31,505 bases of DNA from Taibaiella sp047605615 (GCA_047605615.1 JASGFI010000017.1:1-31505), one strand, 5' to 3'. Shown: positions 1-7,661, counted from the stretch's first letter. Made by a program: numbers and translations. Notes: a model not told the origin generated them from the sequence alone.

Positions 1-156
1 TTGTAAAATAAACAAAGGGCGCAGGTACAAAACCCCGTAGGGGTTCAAGGGTTGTGGCGGAGGTATGCGTGTATTGTAGGCGCAACATCCTACAGCCGCC
101 ATTGTAAAATAAACAAAGGGCGCAGGTACAAAACCCCGTAGGGGTTCAAGGGTTGT
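1..156. repeat. 55-bp direct repeat, two copies, with REP-like palindrome
   Basis: Positions 1-55 and 102-156 are identical over 55 bases, with a period of 101. Each copy contains the palindrome AACCCC-GTA-GGGGTT (6-bp stem, 3-base loop). The spacer between the copies is also self-complementary: TGGCGG at 55-60 pairs with CCGCCA at 96-101, and TGTAGG at 75-80 pairs with CCTACA at 89-94. The copies lie just upstream of an IS200-like transposase gene, as REP elements do in REP/RAYT-type arrangements. That they are substrates of this enzyme is inference. The first copy begins at the window edge, so the array may extend further. Confidence 0.85.
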
Positions 157-185
157 AGTAGCAATGGGATGTGTGTCGTGGGCGG

Positions 186-204
186 TGCGCCCCGTAGGGG
201 CGCA
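186..204. repeat. REP-like hairpin, third copy of the CCCC-GTA-GGGG core
   Basis: TGCGCCCC-GTA-GGGGCGCA is a perfect 8-bp stem around a GTA loop. It shares the 11-base core CCCCGTAGGGG with the two palindromes inside the 55-bp repeats, but has different flanks. It ends 41 bases before the start of the transposase gene. Confidence 0.8.
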
Positions 205-245
205 ACTATATTTCAAACTATTTCAAAACAACAAAATATCATTCC

Positions 246-707
246 ATGGCCAACACCTATTCGCAGCTTTATATACAATTTGTATTTGCCGTCAAATATC
301 GCCAGGCACTAATCCATAAAGATTGGGAAGAACGCTTGAGGATGTACATTACCGGAATTACCCAAAACCAAAAGCATAAAATGCTTGCCATAAACAACAT
401 GCCCGACCATATACACCTATTTGTAGGACTTAACCCGGCTCAATCAATTTCCGATTTCATGAGGATTGTGAAAGGAGATTCATCCGAATGGATAAACAAA
501 AGCAATTTTACAAAATCGAATTTTAGGTGGCAGGAAGGATACGGAGCCTTTAGTTATTCAAAATCCCACGTTGACAATGTTGTGTCATACATTGAAAACC
601 AACAAGAGCATCACAGGACCCTTACATTTCTCGAAGAATATAAATCTTTCCTTGAAAAGTTTGAAGTGGATTATCGTCCGGAATTTATTTTCACAAATCC
701 CATCTAA
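246..707 (+). CDS. IS200/IS605-type Y1 (HUH) transposase, REP-associated type
   Basis: The 153-aa protein has the size and pattern of a Y1_Tnp (IS200-like) single-strand transposase. The HUH metal motif is H55-I-H57 in PDHIHLF. The probable catalytic tyrosine is Y115, in the helix VVSYIENQQEHH near the C terminus. The conserved WQEGYGAFSYS segment (residues 95-104) lies between them. Enzymes of this family nick and rejoin single-stranded DNA at subterminal hairpins. No TnpB gene accompanies it. Three CCCC-GTA-GGGG hairpins stand directly upstream and none was seen downstream, which suggests a domesticated, REP-linked enzyme rather than a complete insertion sequence. The ORF looks intact. The family call is firm; the REP-processing role is inferred from position. 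Confidence 0.9.
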   Translation: MANTYSQLYIQFVFAVKYRQALIHKDWEERLRMYITGITQNQKHKMLAINNMPDHIHLFVGLNPAQSISDFMRIVKGDSSEWINKSNFTKSNFRWQEGYGAFSYSKSHVDNVVSYIENQQEHHRTLTFLEEYKSFLEKFEVDYRPEFIFTNPI

Positions 708-752
708 GTTCCATTAAATAAAAAACTACAAGCGAAACAAAACAAAGTCAAC

Positions 753-2888
753 ATGCGCAAAGACTTTTCCAATATAGCGTACCACACACCAGCTTCGGGT
801 GAAGCCAAATCGGACAAGCAACCGGTTTGGCATACCGCCGAAGACATTGAAGTAAAGCCCCGATATACTGCCGATGACCTGAAAGCCGCCACCCACCTGC
901 ATTTTGCGGCCGGCATTGCTCCTTTTTTACGCGGGCCTTACAGCAGCATGTACGTTAAAAGTCCTTGGACTATCAGGCAATATGCCGGTTTCAGTACCGC
1001 CGAAGAAAGCAATGCTTTCTACCGCCGCAACCTTGCCGCAGGCCAGAAAGGCTTGTCCGTAGCCTTCGATTTGGCTACGCACCGTGGCTACGACAGCGAC
1101 CACGAACGCGTGGTGGGCGATGTAGGGAAAGCAGGCGTGGCCATAGATTCCATCCTCGACATGAAAATACTTCTTGACCAAATTCCCTTGGATCAAATGA
1201 GCGTGTCCATGACCATGAATGGCGCAGTGTTGCCCATTTTGGCTTTCTATATCGTTGCCGCCGAAGAGCAAGGCGTGAGCATGGACAAGCTGAGCGGCAC
1301 CATCCAGAACGATATTTTGAAAGAATTCATGGTGCGCAATACCTACGTGTACCCGCCCGGGGCCAGCATGAAAATAATTGCCGACATTTTTGAGTTCACC
1401 TCCAAAAATATGCCCAAGTTCAACTCCATTTCCATAAGCGGTTACCACATGCAAGAGGCCGGAGCCACCGCCGACATTGAATTGGCCTACACCTTGGCCG
1501 ATGGTCTGGAATATATACGCACCGGCATCAAGGCGGGTTTGAACATAGATGACTTTGCCCCCCGGCTGTCTTTCTTTTGGGCCATAGGCATGAACCATTT
1601 CATGGAGATAGCCAAGATGCGCGCCGCACGTATGCTTTGGGCAAAATTGGTAAAGCAATTCGACCCGCAAAAGGAAAAAAGCATGGCCCTGCGTACCCAT
1701 TGCCAAACCAGCGGCTGGAGCCTTACGGAGCAAGACCCTTTTAACAACATAGCAAGAACGGCCATAGAGGCTTTGGCCGCTGCCATGGGCCATACGCAAA
1801 GCCTGCACACCAACGCATTGGACGAAGCCATAGCCTTGCCTACCGATTTCAGTGCCCGCATAGCCCGCAACACCCAAATCATACTGCAAGAGGAAACCGA
1901 TATTTGCAGGACGGCAGACCCCTGGGGCGGTTCGTATTATGTGGAATATCTTACCGACCAAATAGCCCGCAAAGCCTGGACATTGATAGAAGAGGTGGAG
2001 CAATTGGGCGGCATGGCCAAGGCCATAGAAACGGGTGTGCCCAAAATGCGCATAGAAGAGGCCGCCGCACGCAAGCAAGCACGCATAGATAGCGGCAAAG
2101 ACGTGATAGTGGGCGTAAACAACTACCTCGCTACCGAACCGTCCAATATAGAAATACTGGAGGTGGACAATACCAAGGTGCGCGAACAGCAATTGGCGCG
2201 CTTGAAAAAATTGAAAGAGGAAAGGGACAATACAAAAGTTAATGAGGTATTGGAAGCCCTTACCGATGCTGCGGCCTCCGGCAAGGGAAACCTTTTGGCT
2301 TTGGCCATAGAAGCCGTCAGGAGCAGGGCCACTTTGGGTGAAATTTCCTTTGCCTTGGAAAAAATTTATGGCCGCTATCAGGCACGTATTCGTTCTATTG
2401 CCGGGGTGTATTCTAAAGAAATAGCTATGGATAAGGATTTTGCGGAAGCCAGGAGGCTGGCCGATGAATTTGCCGAGATGGAAGGTCGCCGCCCACGCAT
2501 CATGATAGCCAAAATGGGGCAGGACGGCCACGACCGTGGCGCGAAGGTAATAGCCACCAGTTTTGCCGATTTGGGTTTCGACGTGGACATTGGCCCCCTG
2601 TTCCAAACACCTGCCGAGGCCGCAAAGCAAGCCGTGGAAAACGATGTGCATATATTGGGCGTTTCCAGCTTGGCGGCCGGCCACAAAACCCTGGTGCCCC
2701 AAGTCATAGAAGAATTGAAGAAGTATGGACGCGATGATGTAATGGTGGTAGCGGGTGGTGTTATTCCCCGGCAGGACTACGATTTCCTTTTCAAGGCCGG
2801 CGTTAGTTTCGTTTTCGGGCCGGGTACCATTATTGCCCAAAGCGCCATAGAGGTTTTAAAAAAATTAATGGCGGAGCATCGGGAGTAA
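753..2888 (+). CDS. mutB: methylmalonyl-CoA mutase, large (catalytic) subunit
   Basis: This 711-aa adenosylcobalamin enzyme interconverts succinyl-CoA and (R)-methylmalonyl-CoA in propionate metabolism. An N-terminal TIM-barrel domain (about residues 50-550) carries the residues known from the Propionibacterium enzyme, all at a constant offset of 12: Y77 (RQYAGF), R195 (MVRNTY) and H232 (SGYHMQEAG). The C-terminal B12-binding domain has the base-off motif D591-x-H593-x-x-G596. R195 and Y77 favour methylmalonyl-CoA over isobutyryl-CoA mutase. The gene starts 45 bases after the transposase gene with no recognisable promoter between them. The small subunit (mutA), usually directly upstream in Bacteroidota, is not in the window. 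The ribosomal gene rplF follows 251 bases downstream. Confidence 0.97.
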   Translation: MRKDFSNIAYHTPASGEAKSDKQPVWHTAEDIEVKPRYTADDLKAATHLHFAAGIAPFLRGPYSSMYVKSPWTIRQYAGFSTAEESNAFYRRNLAAGQKGLSVAFDLATHRGYDSDHERVVGDVGKAGVAIDSILDMKILLDQIPLDQMSVSMTMNGAVLPILAFYIVAAEEQGVSMDKLSGTIQNDILKEFMVRNTYVYPPGASMKIIADIFEFTSKNMPKFNSISISGYHMQEAGATADIELAYTLADGLEYIRTGIKAGLNIDDFAPRLSFFWAIGMNHFMEIAKMRAARMLWAKLVKQFDPQKEKSMALRTHCQTSGWSLTEQDPFNNIARTAIEALAAAMGHTQSLHTNALDEAIALPTDFSARIARNTQIILQEETDICRTADPWGGSYYVEYLTDQIARKAWTLIEEVEQLGGMAKAIETGVPKMRIEEAAARKQARIDSGKDVIVGVNNYLATEPSNIEILEVDNTKVREQQLARLKKLKEERDNTKVNEVLEALTDAAASGKGNLLALAIEAVRSRATLGEISFALEKIYGRYQARIRSIAGVYSKEIAMDKDFAEARRLADEFAEMEGRRPRIMIAKMGQDGHDRGAKVIATSFADLGFDVDIGPLFQTPAEAAKQAVENDVHILGVSSLAAGHKTLVPQVIEELKKYGRDDVMVVAGGVIPRQDYDFLFKAGVSFVFGPGTIIAQSAIEVLKKLMAEHRE

Positions 2889-2990
2889 GAGGCAAAAACC
2901 AGCATTGGGGAAGATGGCTTCAACAAACAGCGAAAAAAAGGCCGGAAACCCACACCTGAAAAAAATATTTCATTACTCGACAAAAACAGC

Positions 2991-2998
2991 TACCTTTG
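2991..2998 (+). promoter_or_regulatory. predicted -7 promoter element for the rplF-secY genes
   Basis: TACCTTTG matches the Bacteroidota -7 consensus TAnnTTTG exactly. No clear TTTG box was found at -33. Transcription would begin near 3005, giving a leader of about 135 bases before rplF. This is the only exact match I found between mutB and secY, so the six genes are probably one transcript. Confidence 0.55.
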
Positions 2999-3002
2999 CA
3001 CT

Positions 3003-3105
3003 CCTTTTGGTAAAAAGGACACCTTTTGGCTAATCTAAGCCTGCCTATACCGGGCTGAAAATCTCAAAGGTGCGTATTTAAAAAGGCCCGTAGCAATACG
3101 AACCG
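3003..3105 (+). other. structured 5' leader upstream of rplF
   Basis: Several inverted repeats lie in the predicted leader. CCTTTT (3003-3008) pairs with AAAAGG (3013-3018). CACCTTT (3020-3026) pairs with AAAGGTG (3066-3072) and encloses GGCT (3028-3031)/AGCC (3038-3041). Further on, AATAC can pair with GTATT just before the A-rich start region. The layout resembles an autoregulatory ribosomal-protein leader, but no known leader family was recognised and the role is inference. Confidence 0.4.
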
Positions 3106-3139
3106 GTATTCATTTTTTTAAACAAGAAAACACAAAGAA

Positions 3140-3694
3140 ATGTCACGTGTAGGAAAAATGCCCATTACATTGGCCGACAAGGTTACCCTTACGGTAGATA
3201 GCGGTAACGTAGTAACCGTAAAAGGTCCCAAAGGCGAATTGAAACAAGCCGTTGACCGCGACCTCAAAGTAGAAGTTCAGGATGGCAAAGTAGTAATTAC
3301 CCGTCCCACCGACCAAATCCGCCACCGTGCGCTGCACGGCCTTACCCGCGCCCTGATAGCCAACATGGCAGAAGGCGTAAACAATGGCTTCACCAAAACC
3401 TTGGAATTGGTGGGTGTGGGTTATCGTGCGGCAGTAACCGGACAGCAAATAGACATGGCCTTGGGTTATTCGCACAACATCATATTGGACTTGCCCAAGG
3501 AAGTGAAAGCCAACGCCACCATGGAAAAAGGCCAGCCTCCCCGCATCTTCCTCGAATCGAGCGACAAACAATTGCTGGGCCAGGTAGCCGCCAAAATACG
3601 CAGCCTCCGCAAACCCGAACCCTACAAAGGGAAAGGTGTGCGTTTCGCCGGTGAAGTCGTTCGCCGCAAAGCAGGTAAGACAGCCGGTAAATAA
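3140..3694 (+). CDS. rplF: 50S ribosomal protein L6 (uL6)
   Basis: The 184-aa protein begins MSRVGKMPI and has the two-repeat L6 fold, including VKGPKGEL in the first half and the C-terminal signature KPEPYKGKGVRF (about residues 157-168). L6 binds 23S rRNA near the sarcin-ricin loop. It is the first gene of this fragment of the spc operon; its usual upstream neighbour rpsH is missing and mutB stands there instead. The start is preceded by A-rich sequence rather than a Shine-Dalgarno site, as is usual in this phylum. Confidence 0.98.
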   Translation: MSRVGKMPITLADKVTLTVDSGNVVTVKGPKGELKQAVDRDLKVEVQDGKVVITRPTDQIRHRALHGLTRALIANMAEGVNNGFTKTLELVGVGYRAAVTGQQIDMALGYSHNIILDLPKEVKANATMEKGQPPRIFLESSDKQLLGQVAAKIRSLRKPEPYKGKGVRFAGEVVRRKAGKTAGK

Positions 3695-3907
3695 ATTTAA
3701 TTTTTGGTCTTGGATTTTGAGTTTGGGAAAAGGACTCACGCAAGTAACTTCTTTGTTTAAAATTCAAAAACCAAAATTTCACATTAACAAGTAACCTTCG
3801 GAAGCCGGTTAAGCACCTTTGCAAGGGTGGGGCGTTTACAAGATGAAAGGCATCTGCCCCTGCCCGAAATGCACTACTGAGCCGAGCCCGTACAAAATAG
3901 ATATACA
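3695..3907 (+). other. 213-base structured spacer between rplF and rplR
   Basis: No ORF is supported here. An imperfect inverted repeat of about 24 bases (around 3698-3722 with 3755-3779, A/T-rich) is followed by a compound hairpin. In that hairpin, GGGGC (3829-3833) pairs with GCCCC (3856-3860) and encloses GATG (3842-3845)/CATC (3851-3854). A smaller CACC/GGTG hairpin (3814-3829) precedes it. Neighbouring spc genes are normally separated by a few bases only, so this length is unusual. The role may be RNA processing, translational coupling or protein binding; none is shown. Confidence 0.45.
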
Positions 3908-4270
3908 ATGTCGAAAACAGCAAAAACAGTAGTACGCCGTCAGAAGTTGCGTTGGCGTATTCGCAAGAAGATTAACGGCACGGCGGCCACCCCGCGTTTG
4001 TCCGTTTTTCGTAGCAACAAAGATATTTATGCCCAGTTGATAGACGATACCACCGGCACCACCTTGGCCGCAGCCAATTCCCGTCAGAAGGACATAGCCG
4101 CTTTGGGTGGCACCAAATCCGAAAAAGCGGCCAACGTAGGCAAGGCTATTGCCCAAAAAGCAGTGGCGCTTGGCTTGGGAGCCTGTGTTTTCGACCGTGG
4201 CGGTTATTTGTACCACGGCCGCGTAAAAGCATTGGCCGATGGTGCCCGCGAAGGTGGATTGAAATTCTAA
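3908..4270 (+). CDS. rplR: 50S ribosomal protein L18 (uL18)
   Basis: This 120-aa protein binds 5S rRNA in the large-subunit central protuberance. It has the usual basic N terminus (RRQKLRWRIRKKI), the core TPRLSVFRSNKDIYAQLIDD and the conserved end FDRGGYLYHGRVKALADGAREGGLKF, quoted here in parts. Length is typical. It sits between rplF and rpsE in canonical spc order, but with long spacers on both sides (213 and 105 bases). A-rich sequence precedes the ATG. Confidence 0.97.
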   Translation: MSKTAKTVVRRQKLRWRIRKKINGTAATPRLSVFRSNKDIYAQLIDDTTGTTLAAANSRQKDIAALGGTKSEKAANVGKAIAQKAVALGLGACVFDRGGYLYHGRVKALADGAREGGLKF

Positions 4271-4375
4271 TCCAAAAGCGAAGCAACAATATTTTTTAAA
4301 ATAATTATGGTTACAGTCGGCTTCCTTTACAGGCAGCATCGGACAACGGCCATAGTCCATATCTGAAAACAAACA

Positions 4376-4891
4376 ATGACACAAGCAAATACCCGGGTTA
4401 GAACCGGCGATGTAGAACTTACCGACAAAGTAGTAGCCATCAACCGCGTAGTGAAAACTACCAAAGGTGGCCGCGCTTTCAGTTTTTCGGCATTAGTAGT
4501 AGTGGGCAATGGCAATGGCGTAGTGGGCCAGGGCCTTGGTAAAGCCAAGGAAGTAAAAGAGGCTATTGCCAAGGGCATAGACGATGCAAAGAAAAACCTG
4601 ATAAAAGTACCCGTAATGAAAGGTACCATTCCCCACGAACAATTGACCAAAGCAGGTGCGGCCAAAGTATTGATTAAGCCCGCCGCCCATGGTACCGGCG
4701 TACTGGCCGGCGGCAGCATGCGCGCCGTATTGGAAGCAGCCGGTTATACCGATGTATTGGCCAAATCCTTGGGGTCGGCCAATCCGCACAACGTGGTAAA
4801 AGCCACCGTCAAGGCTTTGAGCGAACTGCGCGAACCGGTAGAAATTGCCAAGAAACGCAACATCAACCTGAAGAAAGTATTCAACGGGTAA
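4376..4891 (+). CDS. rpsE: 30S ribosomal protein S5 (uS5)
   Basis: The 171-aa S5 protein works in decoding accuracy and mRNA unwinding at the ribosomal entry channel. The N-terminal dsRBD-like half contains RVVKTTKGGRAFSFSALVVVG (quoted in part) and GNGNGVVGQGLGKAKEV. The C-terminal half has the conserved TGVLAGG and LGSANPHNVVKAT segments. Order and length are canonical. The spacer to rpmD is 173 bases. Confidence 0.98.
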   Translation: MTQANTRVRTGDVELTDKVVAINRVVKTTKGGRAFSFSALVVVGNGNGVVGQGLGKAKEVKEAIAKGIDDAKKNLIKVPVMKGTIPHEQLTKAGAAKVLIKPAAHGTGVLAGGSMRAVLEAAGYTDVLAKSLGSANPHNVVKATVKALSELREPVEIAKKRNINLKKVFNG

Positions 4892-5064
4892 TTGTTTTTA
4901 GGAACGCCGAAGTCCATTGATTGCTTTGGATGTTCGTTGGAAAATAAAATTTTTGTAAAAAAATGTGCGAGCAAGGCTTGGGGATCATATTGCCGGTGCG
5001 AAAATGTTCAGTGCCCAAAAATATATCCCGATACCGAATACTCGATACTCAAATCTAAAAAACA
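4892..5064 (+). other. 173-base spacer between rpsE and rpmD
   Basis: No coding sequence is supported. The segment is A/T-rich in its first half and has a short repeat of CGATAC (twice between about 5028 and 5050) near its end. No exact TAnnTTTG box was found. It ends in an A-rich run just before the rpmD start. Like the other spacers in this operon it is unusually long. Confidence 0.4.
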
Positions 5065-5247
5065 ATGTCAAAAATTAAAGTAACCCAGGTAAAAAGCAGC
5101 ATCGACCGCTCCGAGCGCCAAAAGCGCACCTTGACGGCTTTGGGCCTGCGTAAGCTGAATGCAAGCGTGGAAGTAGAGGCCAACGAGCAAATAAAGGGAA
5201 TGGTGGCCAAAGTGGCGCACCTCGTAAAAGTAGAAGATGTCAAATAA
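5065..5247 (+). CDS. rpmD: 50S ribosomal protein L30 (uL30)
   Basis: A 60-aa protein, the normal bacterial length for L30. It begins MSKIKVTQVKSSIDRSERQK and has the conserved TLTALGLRKLNASVEV core and a C-terminal MVAKVAHLVKVE. It is a small globular protein of the large subunit. Its position between rpsE and rplO is canonical and confirms the call despite its small size. Confidence 0.95.
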   Translation: MSKIKVTQVKSSIDRSERQKRTLTALGLRKLNASVEVEANEQIKGMVAKVAHLVKVEDVK

Positions 5248-5307
5248 CACCCCTTAGCCGTGCCTTGGCATAGGTTCGGTAGCAGTCGTTCATTTTCAAA
5301 TTAACTA

Positions 5308-5332
5308 TGCGAGCGGGAGCAAAACCCGCGCA
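5308..5332 (+). other. stem-loop in the rpmD-rplO spacer
   Basis: GCGGG (5313-5317) pairs with CCCGC (5325-5329) across a 7-base loop, extended by TGC/GCA (5308-5310 with 5330-5332) past a two-base bulge. It ends 21 bases before the rplO start. There is no T-run after it, so it is not an intrinsic terminator. It may influence rplO translation or mRNA stability (inference). Confidence 0.45.
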
Positions 5333-5353
5333 AGTCCAAAAACAACAATAAAA

Positions 5354-5800
5354 ATGCAATTACACAATTTAACTCCCGCAGCGGGTTCTACCCACCACAC
5401 CAAGCGCGTGGGCCGCGGCGAAGGTAGCGGTTACGGCGTTACGGCCGGCAAGGGCAACAAAGGCCAACAATCGCGCGCAGGCGCCAAAACCAAAATAGGC
5501 CACGAAGGCGGCCAGATGCCCATACAACGCCGTATGCCCAAACGTGGTTTCAAAAACAGGAACCGCGTGGAATACAAAGCCTTCAACTTGGGCCAGATAG
5601 ATTATTTGGTGGAAAAATACAGCCTGCCCGAATTTTCTTTGGACAACCTGTACATCAATGGCCTCATCAGCCGTACCGATTTGGTAAAAGTATTGGCTAC
5701 GGGCGAAGTAAAAGGAAAAGTCACCGTTAAAGTAAATGCCATCAGCGAAAAAGCAAAAGCCGCCATAGAAGCAGCCGGCGGTACCGTAGAAATACTGTAG
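5354..5800 (+). CDS. rplO: 50S ribosomal protein L15 (uL15)
   Basis: The 148-aa L15 has the glycine-rich basic N terminus GRGEGSGYGVTAGKGNKGQQSRAG (quoted in parts: GRGEGSGYG, then GKGNKGQQSRAG), then GGQMPIQRRMPKRGFKN, and a C-terminal VTVKVNAISEKAKAAIEAAGG. It is an early assembly protein of the 50S subunit. It lies directly upstream of secY in the standard spc order, with a 156-base spacer. Confidence 0.97.
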   Translation: MQLHNLTPAAGSTHHTKRVGRGEGSGYGVTAGKGNKGQQSRAGAKTKIGHEGGQMPIQRRMPKRGFKNRNRVEYKAFNLGQIDYLVEKYSLPEFSLDNLYINGLISRTDLVKVLATGEVKGKVTVKVNAISEKAKAAIEAAGGTVEIL

Positions 5801-5847
5801 TCGTTGGTGGTGTTACATAATTTTCCGTTAGTATTGAAACAGGGGTC

Positions 5848-5905
5848 GCATTTTATGAAAGCCTTTAAGCAGAATGATTCTTTGATTAAGGATTTGGTAA
5901 AATGC
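5848..5905 (+). other. inverted repeat in the rplO-secY spacer
   Basis: GCATTTTA (5848-5855) is an exact complement of TAAAATGC (5898-5905). The enclosed 42 bases contain a further CCTT/AAGG pair. It sits about 50 bases before the GTG start of secY. It is not followed by a T-run. A role in processing or in setting SecY level relative to ribosomal proteins is possible but not shown. Confidence 0.4.
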
Positions 5906-5956
5906 GGCTTTTGTCGTTTATTCGCAACCTATTTTTAAAATATTATCTCAGTTTTT

Positions 5957-7288
5957 GTGAAGAAACTCATTGAAACCCTCAAGAATATCTGGAGCATAGA
6001 AGAGCTTCGCACCAAGATACTCTTTACCTTGGGCCTGATATTGGTGTATCGTGTAGGTTGTTACATTGTGCTGCCGGGCATCGACCCCTTGGTGTTGGGT
6101 CAAAACCAAGCCCAGGAAGGTCTTTTGGGACTAATCAATATGTTTGCCGGTGGTGCATTTAGCAATGCGTCCATTTTTGCGTTGGGCGTAATGCCGTATA
6201 TCTCCGCCTCCATCTTCATGCAGTTGGCGGGCATAGTGCTACCCCAATTTGCCAAAATGCAAAAAGAAGAAAGCGGCCGCAACAAGATAAACCAATATAC
6301 CCGTTTCATTACCGTGTTGGTCACCGTATTCCAAGCGAGCGCTTATATAGCCTACTTGCGTAGCCAAACCAACGGCGCCATAGTGAACGATGGTTTATTG
6401 TTTTACGTTTCCACCATCGTGGTATTGACCGCGGGTACTTTATTCGTAATGTACCTTGGCGAAAAAATTACGGACAAAGGCATTGGCAACGGTACTTCCA
6501 TCATCATCATGATTGGTATCTTGGCACGTCTGCCACACTCTTTGGCGGGAGAATTTACCTCCAAGCAAGAAACAGATAAATTGCTGTTTTTCCTGGTGGA
6601 ACTGGCAGTGTTCGTGGCCGTTGTCATTGGCTTGGTGCTGCTGACACAAGGTGTGCGCCGCATCAAGCTCAACTACGCCCGCCGCATAGTGGGTACCAAT
6701 GCTGCCCGCGAGATAGACGGCTCCCGCAATTTTATACCCCTAAAGGTTAACTCTGCCGGCGTAATGCCCATCATCTTTGCGCAAGCCTTGATGTTTATAC
6801 CTGCAATGTTGGCCGGTTTTACCGCCGGCGAAAACGCCGCCCCCAATGAATTTTTGCGTTCGCTTTCGGACCATACCTCGCTTTGGTACAATGTAATCTA
6901 CGCAGTATTGGTCATAGCATTTACCTATTTCTACACTGCCTTGATATTTAACCCCACCGAAATGGCCGAAAACCTGAAGCGCAACAACAGCTTTATACCC
7001 GGCATTACGCCCGGCCAGCCCACTGCCGACTATATAGGGGCCATTATGGACCGCATAACCTTGCCCGGTGCCATATTCTTGGCGGCGGCAGGTATATTGC
7101 CCGGCATAGCCGCGCTTTGTGGCGTTACCAACGATTTCGCTACTTTCTTTGGCGGTACGTCCATGCTGATTGGCGTGGGTGTAATATTGGATACTTTACA
7201 ACAAATAGAAAGCCATTTGTTGATGCGCCATTACGATGGATTGATGAAAACAGGCCGTATATCAGGCCGCCAACCGGTATCTGTTTAA
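5957..7288 (+). CDS. secY: protein translocase subunit SecY
   Basis: The 443-aa channel subunit of the SecYEG translocon has about ten hydrophobic segments. SecY features include the N-terminal ELRTKILFTLGLILVYRVG segment, GGAFSNASIFALGVMPYISASI around the plug and TM2, and the C-terminal ISGRQ end. The start is GTG; the residues that follow (KKLIETLKNIWSIEELR) match the normal SecY N terminus, so no earlier ATG is needed. It is the last gene of the spc fragment: map, infA, rpmJ and the alpha-operon genes, which often follow it, are absent and a strong terminator comes 41 bases later. Confidence 0.98.
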   Translation: MKKLIETLKNIWSIEELRTKILFTLGLILVYRVGCYIVLPGIDPLVLGQNQAQEGLLGLINMFAGGAFSNASIFALGVMPYISASIFMQLAGIVLPQFAKMQKEESGRNKINQYTRFITVLVTVFQASAYIAYLRSQTNGAIVNDGLLFYVSTIVVLTAGTLFVMYLGEKITDKGIGNGTSIIIMIGILARLPHSLAGEFTSKQETDKLLFFLVELAVFVAVVIGLVLLTQGVRRIKLNYARRIVGTNAAREIDGSRNFIPLKVNSAGVMPIIFAQALMFIPAMLAGFTAGENAAPNEFLRSLSDHTSLWYNVIYAVLVIAFTYFYTALIFNPTEMAENLKRNNSFIPGITPGQPTADYIGAIMDRITLPGAIFLAAAGILPGIAALCGVTNDFATFFGGTSMLIGVGVILDTLQQIESHLLMRHYDGLMKTGRISGRQPVSV

Positions 7289-7328
7289 TTGGCTGGTATC
7301 TTTCTTTTTAGGGCGATACAACTTTACC

Positions 7329-7370
7329 ATTTGCCAACTTTAGCAATAAAGTTGGCAAATTTGTTTTTTG
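7329..7370 (+). terminator. intrinsic terminator after secY
   Basis: A perfect 13-bp stem (7329-7341 with 7348-7360) closes a 6-base loop and is followed by TTGTTTTTT. The stem core TTTGCCAACTTT resembles the palindrome inside the second MITE-like element (TTTGTCAACTTT at 14041-14052). Confidence 0.92.
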
Positions 7371-7382
7371 GGCTTCTTGTTT

Positions 7383-7549
7383 TTCCTTTTGGCTATAGTA
7401 AAATTTTAATGGAAATAAAATGAAGCATTAATTTGCTTTTAGTGGGAACACATCAGCCCCAACCCCTATAAACGGTAGAAGCAAGTATGGTTTTCATTGT
7501 AAACAGTAGCTAAAGCCTTCCATTAAAATTTTAGTATAGCCTTCCTTTT
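7383..7549. mobile_element. MITE-like element, 151 bp, with 8-bp target-site duplication
   Basis: The ends at 7391-7414 and 7518-7541 are inverted repeats of 24 bases with one mismatch, starting GGCTATA. Directly outside them the octamer TTCCTTTT occurs on both sides (7383-7390 and 7542-7549), as expected for a target-site duplication. The 103-base interior has no supported ORF. The element lies between the secY terminator and the mlaE promoter. 8-bp duplications occur in several transposase families, IS1595 among them, but no mobilising transposase can be assigned from this window. Confidence 0.82.
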
Positions 7550-7653
7550 ATTGGTCCCGGCCGGGGGAAATATCGGTGTTACGATTGGAGTACTTACAAT
7601 TTCATTTTGGCATAAATTAATCAAGCCGTTCAACCTTATGGCTGAATTTCGGT

Positions 7654-7661
7654 TATATTTG
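7654..7661 (+). promoter_or_regulatory. predicted -7 promoter element for the MlaE gene
   Basis: TATATTTG matches TAnnTTTG exactly, 23 bases before the ATG at 7685. The leader would be about 17 bases. No convincing -33 TTTG was found. Confidence 0.55.

Noticed and set aside
1..156. The 55-bp repeats as a CRISPR array
   Set aside because: There are only two copies, with a self-complementary 46-base spacer and no cas genes. The repeats contain a REP-type palindrome and sit beside a Y1 transposase.
927..2840. 637-codon open frame antisense to mutB
   Set aside because: It mirrors the mutB codons, shows no family pattern and is Gly/His/Tyr-rich as expected for the complement of a conserved coding frame.
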